Origin: Adiantum capillus-veneris
Taxonomy: Eukaryota; Streptophyta; Polypodiopsida; Polypodiales; Pteridaceae
Length of the DNA stretch: 64,000 nt
Reading direction: 5' to 3'
NCBI GenBank assembly: GCA_014529385.2
Contig: CM043944.1
Span: forward strand, 94,014,476-94,078,475
In this document: positions 44,317 through 55,351 of the stretch, piece by piece
Numbering within the stretch: position 1 is the stretch's first letter
Layout: every line of letters starts with the position of its first letter
Program-made: the position numbers and the translations under genes
Notes under the pieces: model-generated
What the model saw: only the letters and a program-made list of their open reading frames with translations
Databases searched by the model: none
Told to the model about the DNA's origin: nothing

Positions 44317-45234
44317 GACGTTTCCATCAAGCAATTGAACAAAAACGGACAATAGGGACACAAAGAGTGGCTTTTTGAAGTCCACTTTCTTGGGATAGTT
44401 GAATATCCCAATGTAGTGAGGCTTGTCAGTCTGCGCAGAAGATAATGATAGAGGCATGCAACGCTTGTTGATGTCTGAGTTCATGCCCAACATAAGCTTG
44501 GTGTATCATCTTTTCCCGAAGGGACCAGGTGTAATTTCTTGGGATCAGTAGTTGAACATCATGCTAGGTGCTGCTCAAGGATTAGCGTGCTTGCATGAAG
44601 AAATAAATGGGATTCAGGTTATATTTTGTGATTTCAAAACATACTATATATGATTGGACAAGGACTTCACCCCGAAACTATCGGACTTTGGTTTAGCCAG
44701 GCAAGGTCCGAAGGAGAGAGCCATGTCACGACTGTGGTTGTCGGAACACAAGGCTATGCAACTCTAGAGTATATTACAGCAAGCCACCTTACATTGAAAA
44801 GTGATGTATGGAGTCTTGGTGTGGTGTTGCTTGAAATTATGGCGGGTCGGAGGTTTGTGAAGTGCAATCGGCCCAAAAATGAGCAACAGCTGCTGGATTG
44901 GATGAAGTCCTATCTTAAAGGATAAAGGAAGATTGAAAGCTTTTTTGATGCAAAGCTAGAAGGGAGGTTCTCTTTTATACAAGCAGAGAGAATTGTTGCA
45001 TTAGAAATTCAATGCTTGAACAAACCAGCAAGATTGCGGTCGCTCATGAGTGACGTCATTCACAAGCTAAAAGATATAGTTAAGCTAGCAGACAATGGGA
45101 ACATAGAGGTGAATGCATTTTCATGTTCCAACATCAAAAGAGATGAGGCTAGTGGAGGGTACAAGGGACACAATCCAATTGAAGAAGAAACAATTTATGC
45201 AGGGTATGAAGAGGCTTACTTGCAAAGTCAATAA
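44131..45234 (+). pseudogene. Captured receptor-like cytoplasmic kinase (RLCK-VII type), decayed
   Basis: Kinase subdomains appear in order: glycine loop GGFGCVYR (44248), SIKQLNKNG with the ATP-anchoring Lys (44329-44331), HKEWLFEVHFLGIVEYPNVV, LGAAQGLACLHEEINGIQVI, the catalytic loop FCDFK (44624-44638; the Arg of the usual R-D is Cys), LSDFGLAR (DFG at 44684-44692), [11 protein letters not shown] (A-P-E reads T-L-E), [17 protein letters not shown] and [12 protein letters not shown], then the C-lobe to a stop at 45232-45234. The YRDFK-style loop and NRPK-x-EQ-x-L-x-W are typical of plant RLCK subfamily VII, most like the PCRK group. There are three frame changes and internal stops. No introns are visible. 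Capture by the TIR element is inferred from position. Confidence 0.8.
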
Positions 45235-45522
45235 AAGGTCGTGGTTAAGAGCATGGACTCCCAATAAAGTTGTCCATGCTTGAAGAGTGAAAGCTTCATG
45301 TTCGTGGTGTTTTTAATTCTTGTTGAGCGAGTCTCGCCTCTTGTCAAGTTTTTGATTGGCTTTTGGACTAGATGAGCACATGTGAAGGTTTAATTTTATA
45401 CCTTCTCTATTAGGTAATCTCGTATAAGGTTTAATTACCTTCTCTACCAGGTAATCTCGTATAAGTATCTCAAATTGTACTTTATATATTGCATATATAT
45501 GAATGAGCCCATATAAGATGGT

Positions 45523-45525
<3 letters not shown>

Positions 45526-45593
<68 letters not shown>

Positions 45594-45695
45594 GGATGGG
45601 GGAGAGAGAGAAACACACACACACACACACATATATATAGAGAGAGAGAGAGATGGAAGAGAGAGAAAGACATAGATATAGAGAGAGGAGGAAGG

Positions 45696-45771
<76 letters not shown>

Positions 45772-45804
45772 AATAGATAGATAGATAGATGGGGAGAGAG
45801 AGAG
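45526..45804. repeat. (GA)n microsatellites, about 280 bp of purine tract
   Basis: (AG)n at 45526-45591 and 45700-45769 with (CA)n, (TA)n and (GATA)n insertions between and after. It lies just inside the right TIR. Ser-Leu frames on the reverse strand are artefacts. Confidence 0.95.
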
Positions 45805-45812
45805 GGGGGGGG

Positions 45813-45937
45813 GATTAAGGAAAAAAGCTCGCTCTGAAAAGCTTGCTCCAAAAACTAATTTTGGAGTGAAGCGAGCTTTTTTTTTAATTTCTCAATTGAC
45901 CAAAAATCTAGAAAAAGCTCCCTCCAAACCTCAACTC
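45813..45937 (-). repeat. Right TIR of the Pack-MULE-like element
   Basis: The reverse complement starts GAGTTGAGGTTTGGAGGGAG and matches the left TIR over about 110 bp with small gaps. It is followed by the 9-bp AAAAAAAAT. Confidence 0.75.
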
Positions 45938-45946
45938 AAAAAAAAT

Positions 45947-46700
45947 GTCACACCTATTGGATCTGCCTGAATCCAGGGAAATGTGTTTTCATGGTTAGAC
46001 AAGGCAAGATCTTGGGTCATATTGTGTCTACCAACGGAATATCCATGGATATGGACAAGATCAAGGCGATTGTGGTGGACATGCCATGTTTGAAAATAGT
46101 GAAAGAAGTTCAATCATTCATGGGACATTGTGGATACTATAGAAAATTTATCTATATGTACACAATCATTGCTAAACTGCTCTATGGGTTTATTGTCACC
46201 TTTGATTGAATAGAAAATTGTGAGGAATCGTTTCAAAAGTTGAAGCAAGCATTGGTATCAGCATCAATCCTCAAAGAACCAAGCTGGAGAAAAATCTTTC
46301 ATGTGCATGTAGATGCCTTTGCTTTTGCTATTAGATGTGTCCTGGCATAGCATATTGGACTTTCCAATATGCTATGCCAACCGTCAACTGAACACTGGTG
46401 AAAGGGAATTGCACAACTACTGAAAGGGAAGGATTGGGAATGGTTTATGCTGTGAAGGAATTTTGGCATTATCTCCTAGTCAATCAATTCATTTTCTTTG
46501 TGGATCGCCAAGCATTGTTGTATCTGGTCAACAAGCCATGCAACATGGGCCGAGTAGTGAGATGGTTCATCATCTTGCTTCAATTTGATTTCACAATTTT
46601 GGCAAAAAAGGGTATCAATGAGCCGATCAATTCTAGGTTACTAAATGGAGAGAACCCTGTCGGAGTTGGATATGATTTGTGAGATGCATATCTCTTTAAC
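45947..46700 (+). pseudogene. Gypsy-C reverse transcriptase C-terminus and RNase H
   Basis: Resumes with CLNPGKCVFMVRQGKILGHI, then SFMGHCGYYRKFI (connection) and, after a TGA near 46207, VDAFAFAIRCVLA (RNase H first strand, Asp present). The 46398 frame has TTTEREGLGMVYAVKEFWHY (catalytic Glu) and FFVDRQALLYLVN (Asp). Frame changes near 46380 and stops prevent function. Its continuity with 42706 is the basis for calling the intervening segment an insertion. Confidence 0.8.
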
Positions 46701-46867
46701 CTAGAAATGATACCCAGATGGAGTGAGAATATAATTCCACTACTGTCTATAGGAAAATTGTCAATAGATCAAAAAAATTAGTTGAGAGATGCTTGATCAC
46801 GCAAAGCACTCCTTTTCAACTGCTTAGCAGATGACTTTATCATAGGGGTTCGTACGGCATCTTACAG

Positions 46868-48354
46868 TTGTGCATAGAAGCCAATCAAATTCCTTTGTAT
46901 CTGAAGGAATCACATGTCACAATGGATTTTATTCATCATGGGAAAATCAAAACATATCAAAATTTGAGGAGAATGGGAGTTTTTTGGCCTAATATGAAAT
47001 TTGACTCACACATGTGTGTTAAGAATTGCAAATCATGTGCAGGAAGCACCCTTGAGGAGTACACTGCACTGTTCCAAGTGAATATAGCACCACATTGGAG
47101 TAAGTATTTTGTGGATTGTTTCAACCAGGTTCCTTTTCCTACGAATATGTCCAAAACAAGGATGAAAGCAATTAAACTGAAGCACAGTCGTATGGATTGA
47201 TTGGAAACCAATTGTACAAATGTTGCAAAGATAATCAACTCAAACTTGTGCATCAAAAGTGAGTACATATCAATCTAGCAGGAAGCACATTTAGGGCAAG
47301 CGGGAGGTCATTTTTTAGCTGAAGGAATGGTTAAAGCTATAATGTTTGCTACAATTTTGTGGCCTACACTCTTCATGGATGTTGAAGCATTTGTGAAGCG
47401 GTGTGATGTGTCAAAGAACAAAAGTTCCAATTAAAAAGCCGATGAGACCAATGATAGGAGCACGCGCATTTTCCAAGTGGAGTCTAGATTTTGCGGATCC
47501 CATAGCACCATCAGCTTACAAAACTCATGCAAAATATATTATAGTAGTTACAGAATATTTGACCAAGTGGGTTGAAGCTAAATCCACACAAGAAAATGAT
47601 GAACGCACCATAGCGCAATTCTTGTATGAAAGTGTTTGCACACGGTACGGTTTTCCTATCAAGATTGTTAGTGATCACGGGACACACTTTGTTAACAAAT
47701 TCATTGAGTACTTGCTTGATGAATTCATGATCATATATAGAAAATTGGCCCCGTATCACCCACAAGCTAATGGTCAAGCCGAGAGCTACAACAAAGTCTT
47801 GTGCACAATTCTCACTAAAATATTTGACCAAGTGGGTTGAAGCTAAATCCACACAAGAAAATGATGAACGCACCATAGCACAATTCTTGTATGAAAGTGT
47901 TTGCACACGGTACGGTTTTCCTATCAAGATTTTTAGTGATCACGGGACACACTTTGTTAACAAATTCATTGAGTACTTGCTTGATGAATTCATGATCATA
48001 TATAGAAAATTGGCCCTGTATCACCCACAAGCGAATGGTCAAGCCGAGAGCTCCAACAAAGTCTTGTGCACAATTCTCACTAAAATTGTAAACAACAGTA
48101 GATTGGATTGGGATCTAAAGTTGCACTCTATTGTTTGGCCTTATAAAGTTGCATACAAAAGTATTTTAAGGACTACACCTTATAACACGGTGCTTGGACT
48201 TAGTGCAATATTACCCATAGAGTTTCTAATTCCAACCTTTCAGATAGCCATTAAACTTGAATGGACTGGACATGAATCGTTTAAGTGTCTAGATGACCTC
48301 AAAGGTAGTAGTCACAAGATCCGGCCAAAAACGATGCATGAAAGAGTTTCATGA
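46868..48354 (+). pseudogene. Gypsy-C integrase with internal tandem duplication
   Basis: The zinc module region (46868-47200) keeps HHGKIKTYQNLRRMGVFWP and CKSC. The core begins at about 47460: SLDFADPIAP (Asp), TEYLTKWVEAKST, VSDHGTHFVNKF (Asp), ANGQAESYNKVL (Glu). A 265-bp segment (47556-47820) is then repeated (47821-48085), shifting the frame by one, so a second Asp and Glu (SDHGTHFV, GQAESSNKVL) are read in the 47770-48354 frame. The C-terminus follows the second copy only. The enzyme as read would be defective. Confidence 0.8.
47556..48085. repeat. 265-bp tandem duplication in the integrase core
   Basis: 47556-47820 and 47821-48085 differ at five positions by my count (about 98% identity). 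265 is not a multiple of three. Confidence 0.92.
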
Positions 48355-48747
48355 CAAGCATGTAAAATCCAAAGACTTTGCACCAGGGGATTATGTGTTT
48401 TTCTATACTCTTAAGCAACAAACAAAAAAAACTTGAAAAGGCAAGGAATGGGACCCTTCGTGATTCATTCCATATCACCGAGTAGGGCCATTAAGCTTGC
48501 AAAATTGGATGGATAGGAAATTCCAAACTGGATAAGTGGATGCAAGCTTTAAAAATATCACTTTCCACTGATGCAAGAGATGCTCAAAAGGGCACATGCA
48601 GCAAGAATCGGGAAAGTAAAGCAAGAGCTTGAGATTCAATAGGTACATTGAGAAGCCAGAGAGAGAGCAGTGAAAAGAAAACAAAGAAAAGGGCAGCTTG
48701 TGACTCATAATACCGTGCGGATCCATTAGATTACAAGCATTGGGGAG

Positions 48748-49804
48748 GATGAAGAAAATGTGGCCCCATACATTTTTGTAAAGCTAGTAGCAGAGTTGGT
48801 ACATATCCATGCATTGGTCAACTCTGGTGCTCATTTGACTACAATCAATTGAAATTTATACTAGAAAATACCAAAATTGTTCCTGCAACCTTTGGAATGA
48901 ACATTTAGAGGATTCAGTGAGCTATCAATATTGCTACAGGTTTTGTGGAGCTCACAATACACATCAATGGATATGAATGCCCCCATAACTTTTTTATACT
49001 ACCACAAGATGCCTCGAATAATCAACTAATAATGGGCACACCATGGCAACGCAAATACAACATGTTTATATAATGGTATGACAACAAGGTGCATTTTACA
49101 GCTAGAAATCGGGTATAGTATGTCAATTTTGCTTCCACGGAAGATACCATGTATCTTTTCAAGAAGGTCTACATCAAAAACCAAAATGAATCCAACAGTG
49201 TGACCGCAATAGAGATGCAACAACCAATACATGCCACTATAGCTATTGGGTCTAGTGATAGCCTTGAAAATGGAGCTGCAAGTTGTCCACTCCCTTCAGT
49301 ACAAGTCATGGAGGCACAACCACCTATCATCAAGAGCACCTCAAAAACAAAGCAAATGTGGATACCTGAACAGCCAAGTGATCATGTAAAGCCAAAGTCA
49401 ACCAAAGCACAGACTACATGGCAGATTTGGATACCTAAATAAACTCCACAGATTCAAGGAAACTTTGTTTGGATCCCCAAAGCTCAACTACCATTTCCAA
49501 AACAGTGAAAACAATCTACTTCCATAAATACTACAATTCAGAATGTCAAGTGGACTACACTTCCAAAGCCACGAATATTCTAGGGCACAACAAAGTGGAT
49601 ACCAAAGCCCAAGAACATGCCACAAACATAAAACAGAAGTGGGTTCCAAAGCAACAAGGATTGCCGAAAGAAATATCTAACTCAGACGTGTATCGACCAC
49701 CTCAGCACTCTTCCAAGGTATGGCAACCTATTACTCAATCACAATTTCCGTCAAACAGACACAACCCTTCAACAATTTGTCAACGAGCTACTGAGATAAA
49801 ATGA
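48748..49804 (+). pseudogene. Second protease-like domain and W-P-K repeats downstream of Gypsy-C integrase
   Basis: Forward frames give IHALVNSGAHLTTIN (protease loop; the catalytic Asp is Asn at 48820-48822), FVELTIHINGYECPHNFFIL and LIMGTPWQRKYNM (the C-terminal protease motif), then a linker and a domain with KQMWIPEQ, WQIWIPK, FVWIPKAQ, KWIPKPK and QKWVPKQQ at about 49350-49650 in more than one frame. Domain order (second protease then repeats) is the same as in Gypsy-A. Its location after integrase corresponds to the position of extra 3' open frames in some Gypsy lineages. Stops are many. Confidence 0.6.
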
Positions 49805-50283
49805 TTACTAAATGGTAAACGCTCATTAACAACCACACAGGTGAACCTCACCATCGAATGCCCTTAAGCAATCTGCTTAAAACCCGCCTCTTGCACAACA
49901 TCAAATTTCACATGCATTGACTAAGTATGCATATGTAGGGCCCCTTACATGACCTTGCATAAGGCACCTCTTTATGGCTCATGCACCCCGGAGTGCTACA
50001 CCACACGGCAAGAGAGAAGAGGAGAGAAGAAAGACACAAGCACTGGGTGCAATCTCCCCACATGCAAGAGTGAGATTTTTTCTTTTGCACATATTTATTT
50101 ATAGATTTCTTGAATGCTCAAAGTGAGTACAGATTGCCCGACCGGACACAATATTTTTTATAGCTCATAAAGAGCACTTAAATAATTGAATCTACATAAA
50201 TGTGATGTTCTTTCATATATGCCTTAGCTTTTTCCACCTGTCGACTGCAATAAATACATTATTTTCCATTCTCATTTACAAAG
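49805..50283. other. No gene; boundary between Gypsy-C and the chromovirus
   Basis: Should contain the 3' LTR of one or both elements, but no TG...CA pair or repeated LTR copy could be identified in the window. Confidence 0.4.
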
Positions 50284-50660
50284 AATCTCACCTTTTTAAC
50301 GACTACATTATCCTTTAGCTAGTTGTCTTGCATCCACCTTGCATCTTCAAAAGGATAATTCTTAAATTTGACAAGATATCATTGAACAATCTTACCACTT
50401 CTTAAAACCTTGTCTTCATGTCATAGGATGCTTTCTGCCTGCAAAATCTCTTCTTAATCATCAAACTCAGGTGGTTCTTCACTTACTAGTTCTTTGGGTG
50501 GCTCTCCCTTATAAGGTTTCAAGAGGCTCACATGAAAAGCATTATGAATGAGCAAGGTACTTGGTAACCTTTTCTAAGTTGTTTCATTGATAGGCTTAAG
50601 AATTTGAAATGGGCCATAATATCTTTTTGCTAACTTAGTATAATATTTCTGGTGACCCGT
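50284..50660 (-). pseudogene. Chromodomain and integrase C-terminus of the chromovirus
   Basis: Reverse reading: NAFHVSLLKPYKGEPP closes the integrase (the H-V-S-x-L-K-P-Y signature), an acidic linker follows with a stop, then EEILQAESIL, HEDKVLRSGK and YLVKFKNYPFEDARWM, the chromodomain fold in which YLVKFK and ARW supply the usual aromatic cage and strand residues. Two stops sit within. Chromodomains bind methylated histone tails and steer integration. Confidence 0.75.
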
Positions 50661-50839
50661 TGGGCATCCTTGTGTTCCTTTGCATGTAGTGTGACTTATG
50701 CGTGCTTTTGGAAACTTGACCAATACCCAATCATTTTCTTTGAAGGTCAAGGCTCATCTATGCTTATCAACATCAGCCTTTTATTTCTGTTGCGTGATGA
50801 ATATAGCTTCTTTGATCTTTTGAAAAGATTCTTTGAAGG

Positions 50840-52010
50840 TCAAGGCTCGTCTATGCTTATCAGCATCACCCTTTTGCTTATGTTGCACGATGGATATAGC
50901 TTCTTTGATCTTTCAAAAAGATTCTTAAGATCTCTGCTATACTCATAAGCAGGAAATATGTTCCCAAGTGTCTTGACTATCAATGGGAGTTGTGGTATTC
51001 CTTCAATTACCTCAAAGGGTGCCTTTCTTGTAGAAGTATGGACAATCTTATTGTACACATACTCTACTAGGTAAATACTTTGATCTACTTCCCTGACATA
51101 GGCTTTAAGGAGATCAATGATAATTGAATTTTCTATCTCACTTTGGCCATCCGTTTGTGAGTGATAGGCTGAGGATAAATTCAACTTAGTACCCAAATTC
51201 TCAAGAGACCCTTCCAAAATTACTGGTCATTCTTGGATCTCTATCAGATACTATAGACGTCGGTAAGCCATGGTACTTAAAAACCTGTGAGATAAAAAGG
51301 GTGTCCATTTGGTGTGCTTCAATAGAATTTTTGATGGGCATAAAATACACTTGCTTGCTAAATCGTTCTACTATTGTCCATATTCTTGTATTTCCATGTA
51401 TGGACTTGGGTAATCCAAAGATGAAGTCTATGGATATACTTTTCCATGGGGAATCAAGTATAGGCAATGGCTGAAGCAAGCCATGCTGCTTCTCTCTATC
51501 ATATTTTATCTTTTGACATACACCGCATTTGGCAACATAGTCCAATATGTTTGCCTTCATTGTTGGCCAATAAAAGTACATCTCTACTTCCTTGAGAGTA
51601 GCTTGAATCCCTCTATGTCCCGCATAAGGTGGAACATAAGATTCGTACATAACCTTTTCACGTAAACTGTGTGTAATGCATAATCTGTTGCAATGCAGAA
51701 GATAACCATCTTGCACATTGTATGGTTCCTCTTTCTTCCCTAGTGTAATAGCTGACATTACATGTTTTAAGTTTAGATCCATAGCGTACTCATCTATCAT
51801 AGAGGATAGATCATTGTAAGTAGCTATTGATATAGCATTCACCCTTGGCCTTCGTGAAAGTGCATCAACCACTTGGTTGTGCTTACCAGATATGTGAGCA
51901 ATATGAAAATTAAAATGTGAGAGAATGTTTTCCCACCTCATTTGCTTATCAGTCAATTTAGTTTGCGTCAAAAAAGTATTGAGGAGTTTGATGGTTTGTG
52001 TGCAAAACAA
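50840..52010 (-). pseudogene. Chromovirus integrase
   Basis: Frame 52010-51201 carries the end of RNase H (SGKHNQVVDALSRR), the zinc module (GHRGIQATL ... CGVCQKIKYD) and the core with ISIDFIFGLP and VSDRDPRMTS. A frameshift near 51210 moves to 51217-50840 with LSSAYHSQTDGQSEIENS, giving the catalytic Glu, and YVYNKIVHTSTRKAPFEV. All three acidic residues are present though split. Confidence 0.88.
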
Positions 52011-52262
52011 ATGGAGTTCCTAGGAGATAACGCTTCCAAGCATCTAGAGCATGTACGATAGCTAAAAGATCTTTTTCATATATGCCTAGATTCTTTTCTT
52101 GGTCATCCAATCTCCTACTTTTGTATGCTATGGCATTCCCTTCTTGAAGCAAAACAGCTCCAAGGCATTGTCCACAAGCATCACACGAGACTTGAAAAGG
52201 CTTTGAAAGGTCTCGTAATATTAGCACGAGTTGAAAAGCTGCATTCTCTTTTGCAGTCCATA
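51958..52262 (-). pseudogene. Chromovirus RNase H
   Basis: FQVSCDACGQCLGAVLLQ gives the first Asp, NLGIYEKDLLAIVHALDAW the Glu, and LHTNHQTPQYF the position of the third acidic residue, where Asn replaces Asp. It overlaps the start of the downstream frame by a frameshift near 51990. Confidence 0.85.
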
Positions 52263-52279
52263 AAAATTAAACCTTCTTC

Positions 52280-52960
52280 TCATACAATGGGCATGCTATG
52301 AGTGAAAAGTTTTCTATGAAGTATGCACACATTCCTATAAAGCTTTTTAATTTGTGTAGATTCATTGGTATAGGCCATTCTTTTATTACCTCCAACTTTG
52401 TAGGGTCCATTGGTATCCCTGCTTGAGAGATAATATGATCTAAATACTGAATCTCTTTTTAAAAAACCACTTTTCTTTTGATTAATGTAAAGCTCATTAT
52501 CTCTCAAAACTTGAAATATTACCTTTAGATGCTTCTTGTGTTCCTCATTAGTCTTTGAGTAGATAATAATCTCATCGAGGAACACTCTCATGAAGATTTG
52601 ATGAGGTCTGAAGAGTCTTTCCATCATTCAATTAAATGTAGCCGACACATTGGTAAGTCCAAAAGAGAGTAGTAAGAATTCATATAGGCCAAAAGTTGTT
52701 TGAAAGGTCGTCTTATGAATATCTTCACACTCTATCCTTATCTAGTGATAGCCACTTTAGTTCACACACATTTTATAAGTATCATCATTCTTTTGTACTA
52801 ATAGAATGAGTGAACAAAATGGAGATGAACTAGGCATGACCATCCCTTTTTCCACAAGCTCGTTCACTTGCCTCATAATCTCCTCTTGCTAAGCCAATGA
52901 GACTAGATAACAAGGCTCATTAGAAGGTGAGCTACGAGGTATAAGTTCTATGGAATGATA
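52280..52960 (-). pseudogene. Chromovirus reverse transcriptase
   Basis: Reverse reading from 52960: a segment with GMVMPSSSPFCSLILLVQK, a motif A region that is degraded, [11 protein letters not shown] (motif B), and RVFLDEIIIYSKT (motif C, L-D-E in place of L-D-D). Stops occur near 52622 and 52780. The second Asp of the catalytic pair is changed, so polymerase activity is lost. Confidence 0.82.
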
Positions 52961-53229
52961 ATCTTGTCCCTTTTTGGGAGGTAGCTCTCTGGGAATGTCA
53001 TTCGTAAACCCCTTAAAACTCATTCACAAAACTAGAAAGTTCTAGCTCTTCTTTAATTTCATCTTTAACTTCATTAGGAACACATGCATCTTTCTTAGAC
53101 TCCTTGACCAAATCTATGTAACAAGAAAGAGAGATTTTCATTACTTTGTCTAAAGTTTGAGTCTATACAAGAGATATAGTGTTGCCCGCACTATTAACAT
53201 ATAGTGCAACATCCTTGCCTCGATAGGAA

Positions 53230-53403
53230 AAGAGGACTTTTCTCTCTGGAAACTGCCCTTAGGATAACATCTTCATGCTTGAGTGGAGAGATGAAGAAAT
53301 CTTCTTTATCAACATAGCTTTGCACATGGAGCCTTAACTTCCCAATCAACGGAGTGACTTAGACTTCTTGCCCTTTGAAAGTCAATTTACTTGTACAACA
53401 TCT
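53230..53403 (-). pseudogene. Chromovirus protease, C-terminal part
   Basis: The reverse frame after the Copia insert reads LTFKGQEV, a stop, VTPLIGKLRLHVQSYVDKED and FFISPLKHEDVIL, the flap and C-terminal strands of a Gypsy protease. It continues the frame that breaks off at 55352. Confidence 0.65.
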
Positions 53404-53657
53404 TGTTGGGTATTAAAGGCAAGCCCAATTTCCGTGGGAACTTCTGTTGTATCACACACTTGTAGCTCAGGTTCTACTGGAGTATGCATGGGAAAGGTTT
53501 ATATATGTAAAGGCTTTGCAAACCAATCAAAAAATAATATAGTGTTATGTTTCTTTTTGTTTGACTACTCTCTCCCTCTCTCTCATTCTCTACTTTTCTG
53601 CACGCTGCACCTCGCCATGGCTTTTCGGCTCCATCCTCCCTAGCCACTGCTCCAACA
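53404..53657 (+). repeat. 5' LTR of the gag-only Copia element
   Basis: 254 bp, with TATA-like TTATATATG near 53499-53507 and a CT-rich 3' part. Closely similar to 55099-55351. Confidence 0.9.
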
Positions 53658-53659
53658 AC

Positions 53660-53672
53660 TGGTATCAGATCC
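53660..53672 (+). promoter_or_regulatory. Primer binding site of the gag-only Copia element
   Basis: TGGTATCAGATCC two bases after the LTR matches the initiator-Met complement TGGTATCAGAGCC except one base. Confidence 0.85.
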
Positions 53673-53972
53673 TAGCTTTGCTTGGTGGCCTCGGCTGACT
53701 CGATACGGTGCGGGAGCTACCGCATGTGAGAGAGACAAGGAGCTCATTGACCTGCATGAAATCAGGCACAATCACCATCAACCTGCATGAAATCGGGCAC
53801 AATCGCCATCAACCTGTTTGTCTAGGCCTTGTGATGAAATTTCAACACGTCAGCTTCTCCTAATTTGGCCTCCTCTGCCTGCTGCTGCAAGCGAAGTGAG
53901 CAACCTTGTGGAAAATCCAATTCATTCGATAACAGTCTTCATCGTCAAGCTTCCCTTTTTTATCGATTCAAC

Positions 53973-54840
53973 ATGGCATCAAAGGTGGATAAATTCAATG
54001 GTTTCGACTTTCATACCTGGAAAATTAAAGTGAAAGGCTATCTAATGTGCAAGAATATCTGGAGCGTGGTCAAGCCCCTATCAACAGACGAAGCAGGCAC
54101 ATCCGTTGCTGTTACGAGAGCGCTGTCTGTCAACCAACAACGCAAGGACGAGCAAGCACTATGTATTATTCTGACATCTCTCGCATATGTGTTTATTCAT
54201 TATTTGGATAATGTGCAATCGTCAAATGTTGCTTGGGTGGAATTAGAGAAAATATTTGGTCCTAAAGCCAAGTACTCCAAAATGAGCCTTAAAATGGACA
54301 TGTATTATCTTTCCATGCCTGATGATGAGAATATTGCAGCTTTAGCTAACAGATTGAAAAGCATTTGTACTCAGTTGATTTATGCTAAAGCCCTTGTGCC
54401 AGATGAAGATCTTATAACTGTTTTTCTTAATAGCATACCTACAGAATTTTGTCAAATTGTAACTATTTTAATGGAGAGGGATCTGTTGCCTTCTTTGGAC
54501 GGTATTGTTAATTCACTGTAGGAAGAAGAGAAATGAGTACCTCATGTTAGTTCTTCCATATCTAGTGCATATGTAGCCGGTGGTTGCACTTTGACTGCAA
54601 CTTCAACCAGAACTGTAACTTTAACCAAACCTACTACCAGCACTAGACCTTGTGCAATATGTGGCCGCAGCAATCATCAAATGAAGGGATTGTTTCAACA
54701 AAAATCCTTGCATCCACTGTGGAAAGTCTAATCATCCTTCGGATAAGTGTTTTAAGAAGAATAAACAACAGATCAACATGGTTGAAAGTGATGAAGATGG
54801 TGAAGCACCGATGCTTCTCGTATATAGTGATGTCCTATAG
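53973..54840 (+). pseudogene. Gag of the TR-GAG element
   Basis: The start at 53973 (MASKVDKFNGFDFHTWKIKV) is preferred over the in-frame 53865 because the first conserved gag helix begins there. Capsid segments VAWVELEKIFG and MDMYYLSMPDDENIAALANR follow. The open frame ends at 54521; in another frame the zinc-binding region CAICGRSNHQMKG and CIHCGKSNHPSDKC follows to about 54790. One stop at 54519-54521 and a frameshift near 54690 break it. Nothing resembling protease, integrase or polymerase comes after. Confidence 0.8.
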
Positions 54841-55088
54841 TTTTCAAAAGCCACTCGTCAATAAAATGTACGGTTATAGACACTGCCACACATCAATGGT
54901 AAGACTGCCCTTTTATGTTTGGTTCTGAGTTCTGGTTGTCTCACACTGATAGTTGTTTGAGGGAAGTGCTCACACACACCTATGTTTTTATCAGGAGAGG
55001 GGGGGGGGGAGGCTTCTACTCGTAGTTTCAGGTGATTGAATTGTGCCATGGTCTGTCTCGAGTCCATTGTCAGTGGTTTGGGCTTGAT

Positions 55089-55098
55089 GGGGGGGGGG
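55089..55098 (+). promoter_or_regulatory. Polypurine tract of the gag-only Copia element
   Basis: A run of G directly abuts the 3' LTR, the position of the plus-strand primer. Confidence 0.7.
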
Positions 55099-55351
55099 TG
55101 TTGGATATTCAAGGCAACCCAATTTTCGTGGGAAACTTCTCTTATATCATGCAGTTGTAGTCTAGGTTCTAATGGAATATGCATGGGAAAGGTTTATATA
55201 TGTAAAGGCTTTGCAAATCAATAAAAAATAATATAATGTTGTGTTTCTTTTTGGTCGACTAATCTCTCCCTCTCTCTCGTTCTCTACTTTTCTGCACGTT
55301 GCACCTCGCCATGGCTTTTCGGATCCATCCTCCCTAGCCACTGCTCCAACA
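55099..55351 (+). repeat. 3' LTR of the gag-only Copia element
   Basis: 253 bp, TGTTGGATATTC...CTCCAACA, followed by CATAT. Some 20 or more differences from the 5' copy by eye, so insertion is not very recent. Confidence 0.9.

Larger units (their letters stand above)
53404..55351 (+). mobile_element. Gag-only Copia element (TR-GAG type), 1.95 kb
   Basis: 5' LTR 53404-53657 and 3' LTR 55099-55351, both TGTTGG...CCAACA. An initiator-Met primer site follows the first, a pure G tract (55089-55098) precedes the second, and a single gag gene lies between; no pol sequence exists in the 1.44-kb interior. Flanks are CATCT and CATAT, a 5-bp duplication with one mismatch. It interrupts the chromovirus protease on the opposite strand. 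Gag-only elements flanked by LTRs are known in plants as TR-GAG and use polymerase supplied by other elements. Confidence 0.85.

Noticed and set aside
44131-45234. Functional kinase gene
   Set aside because: Internal stops, at least two frameshifts, catalytic Arg replaced by Cys, A-P-E motif changed.
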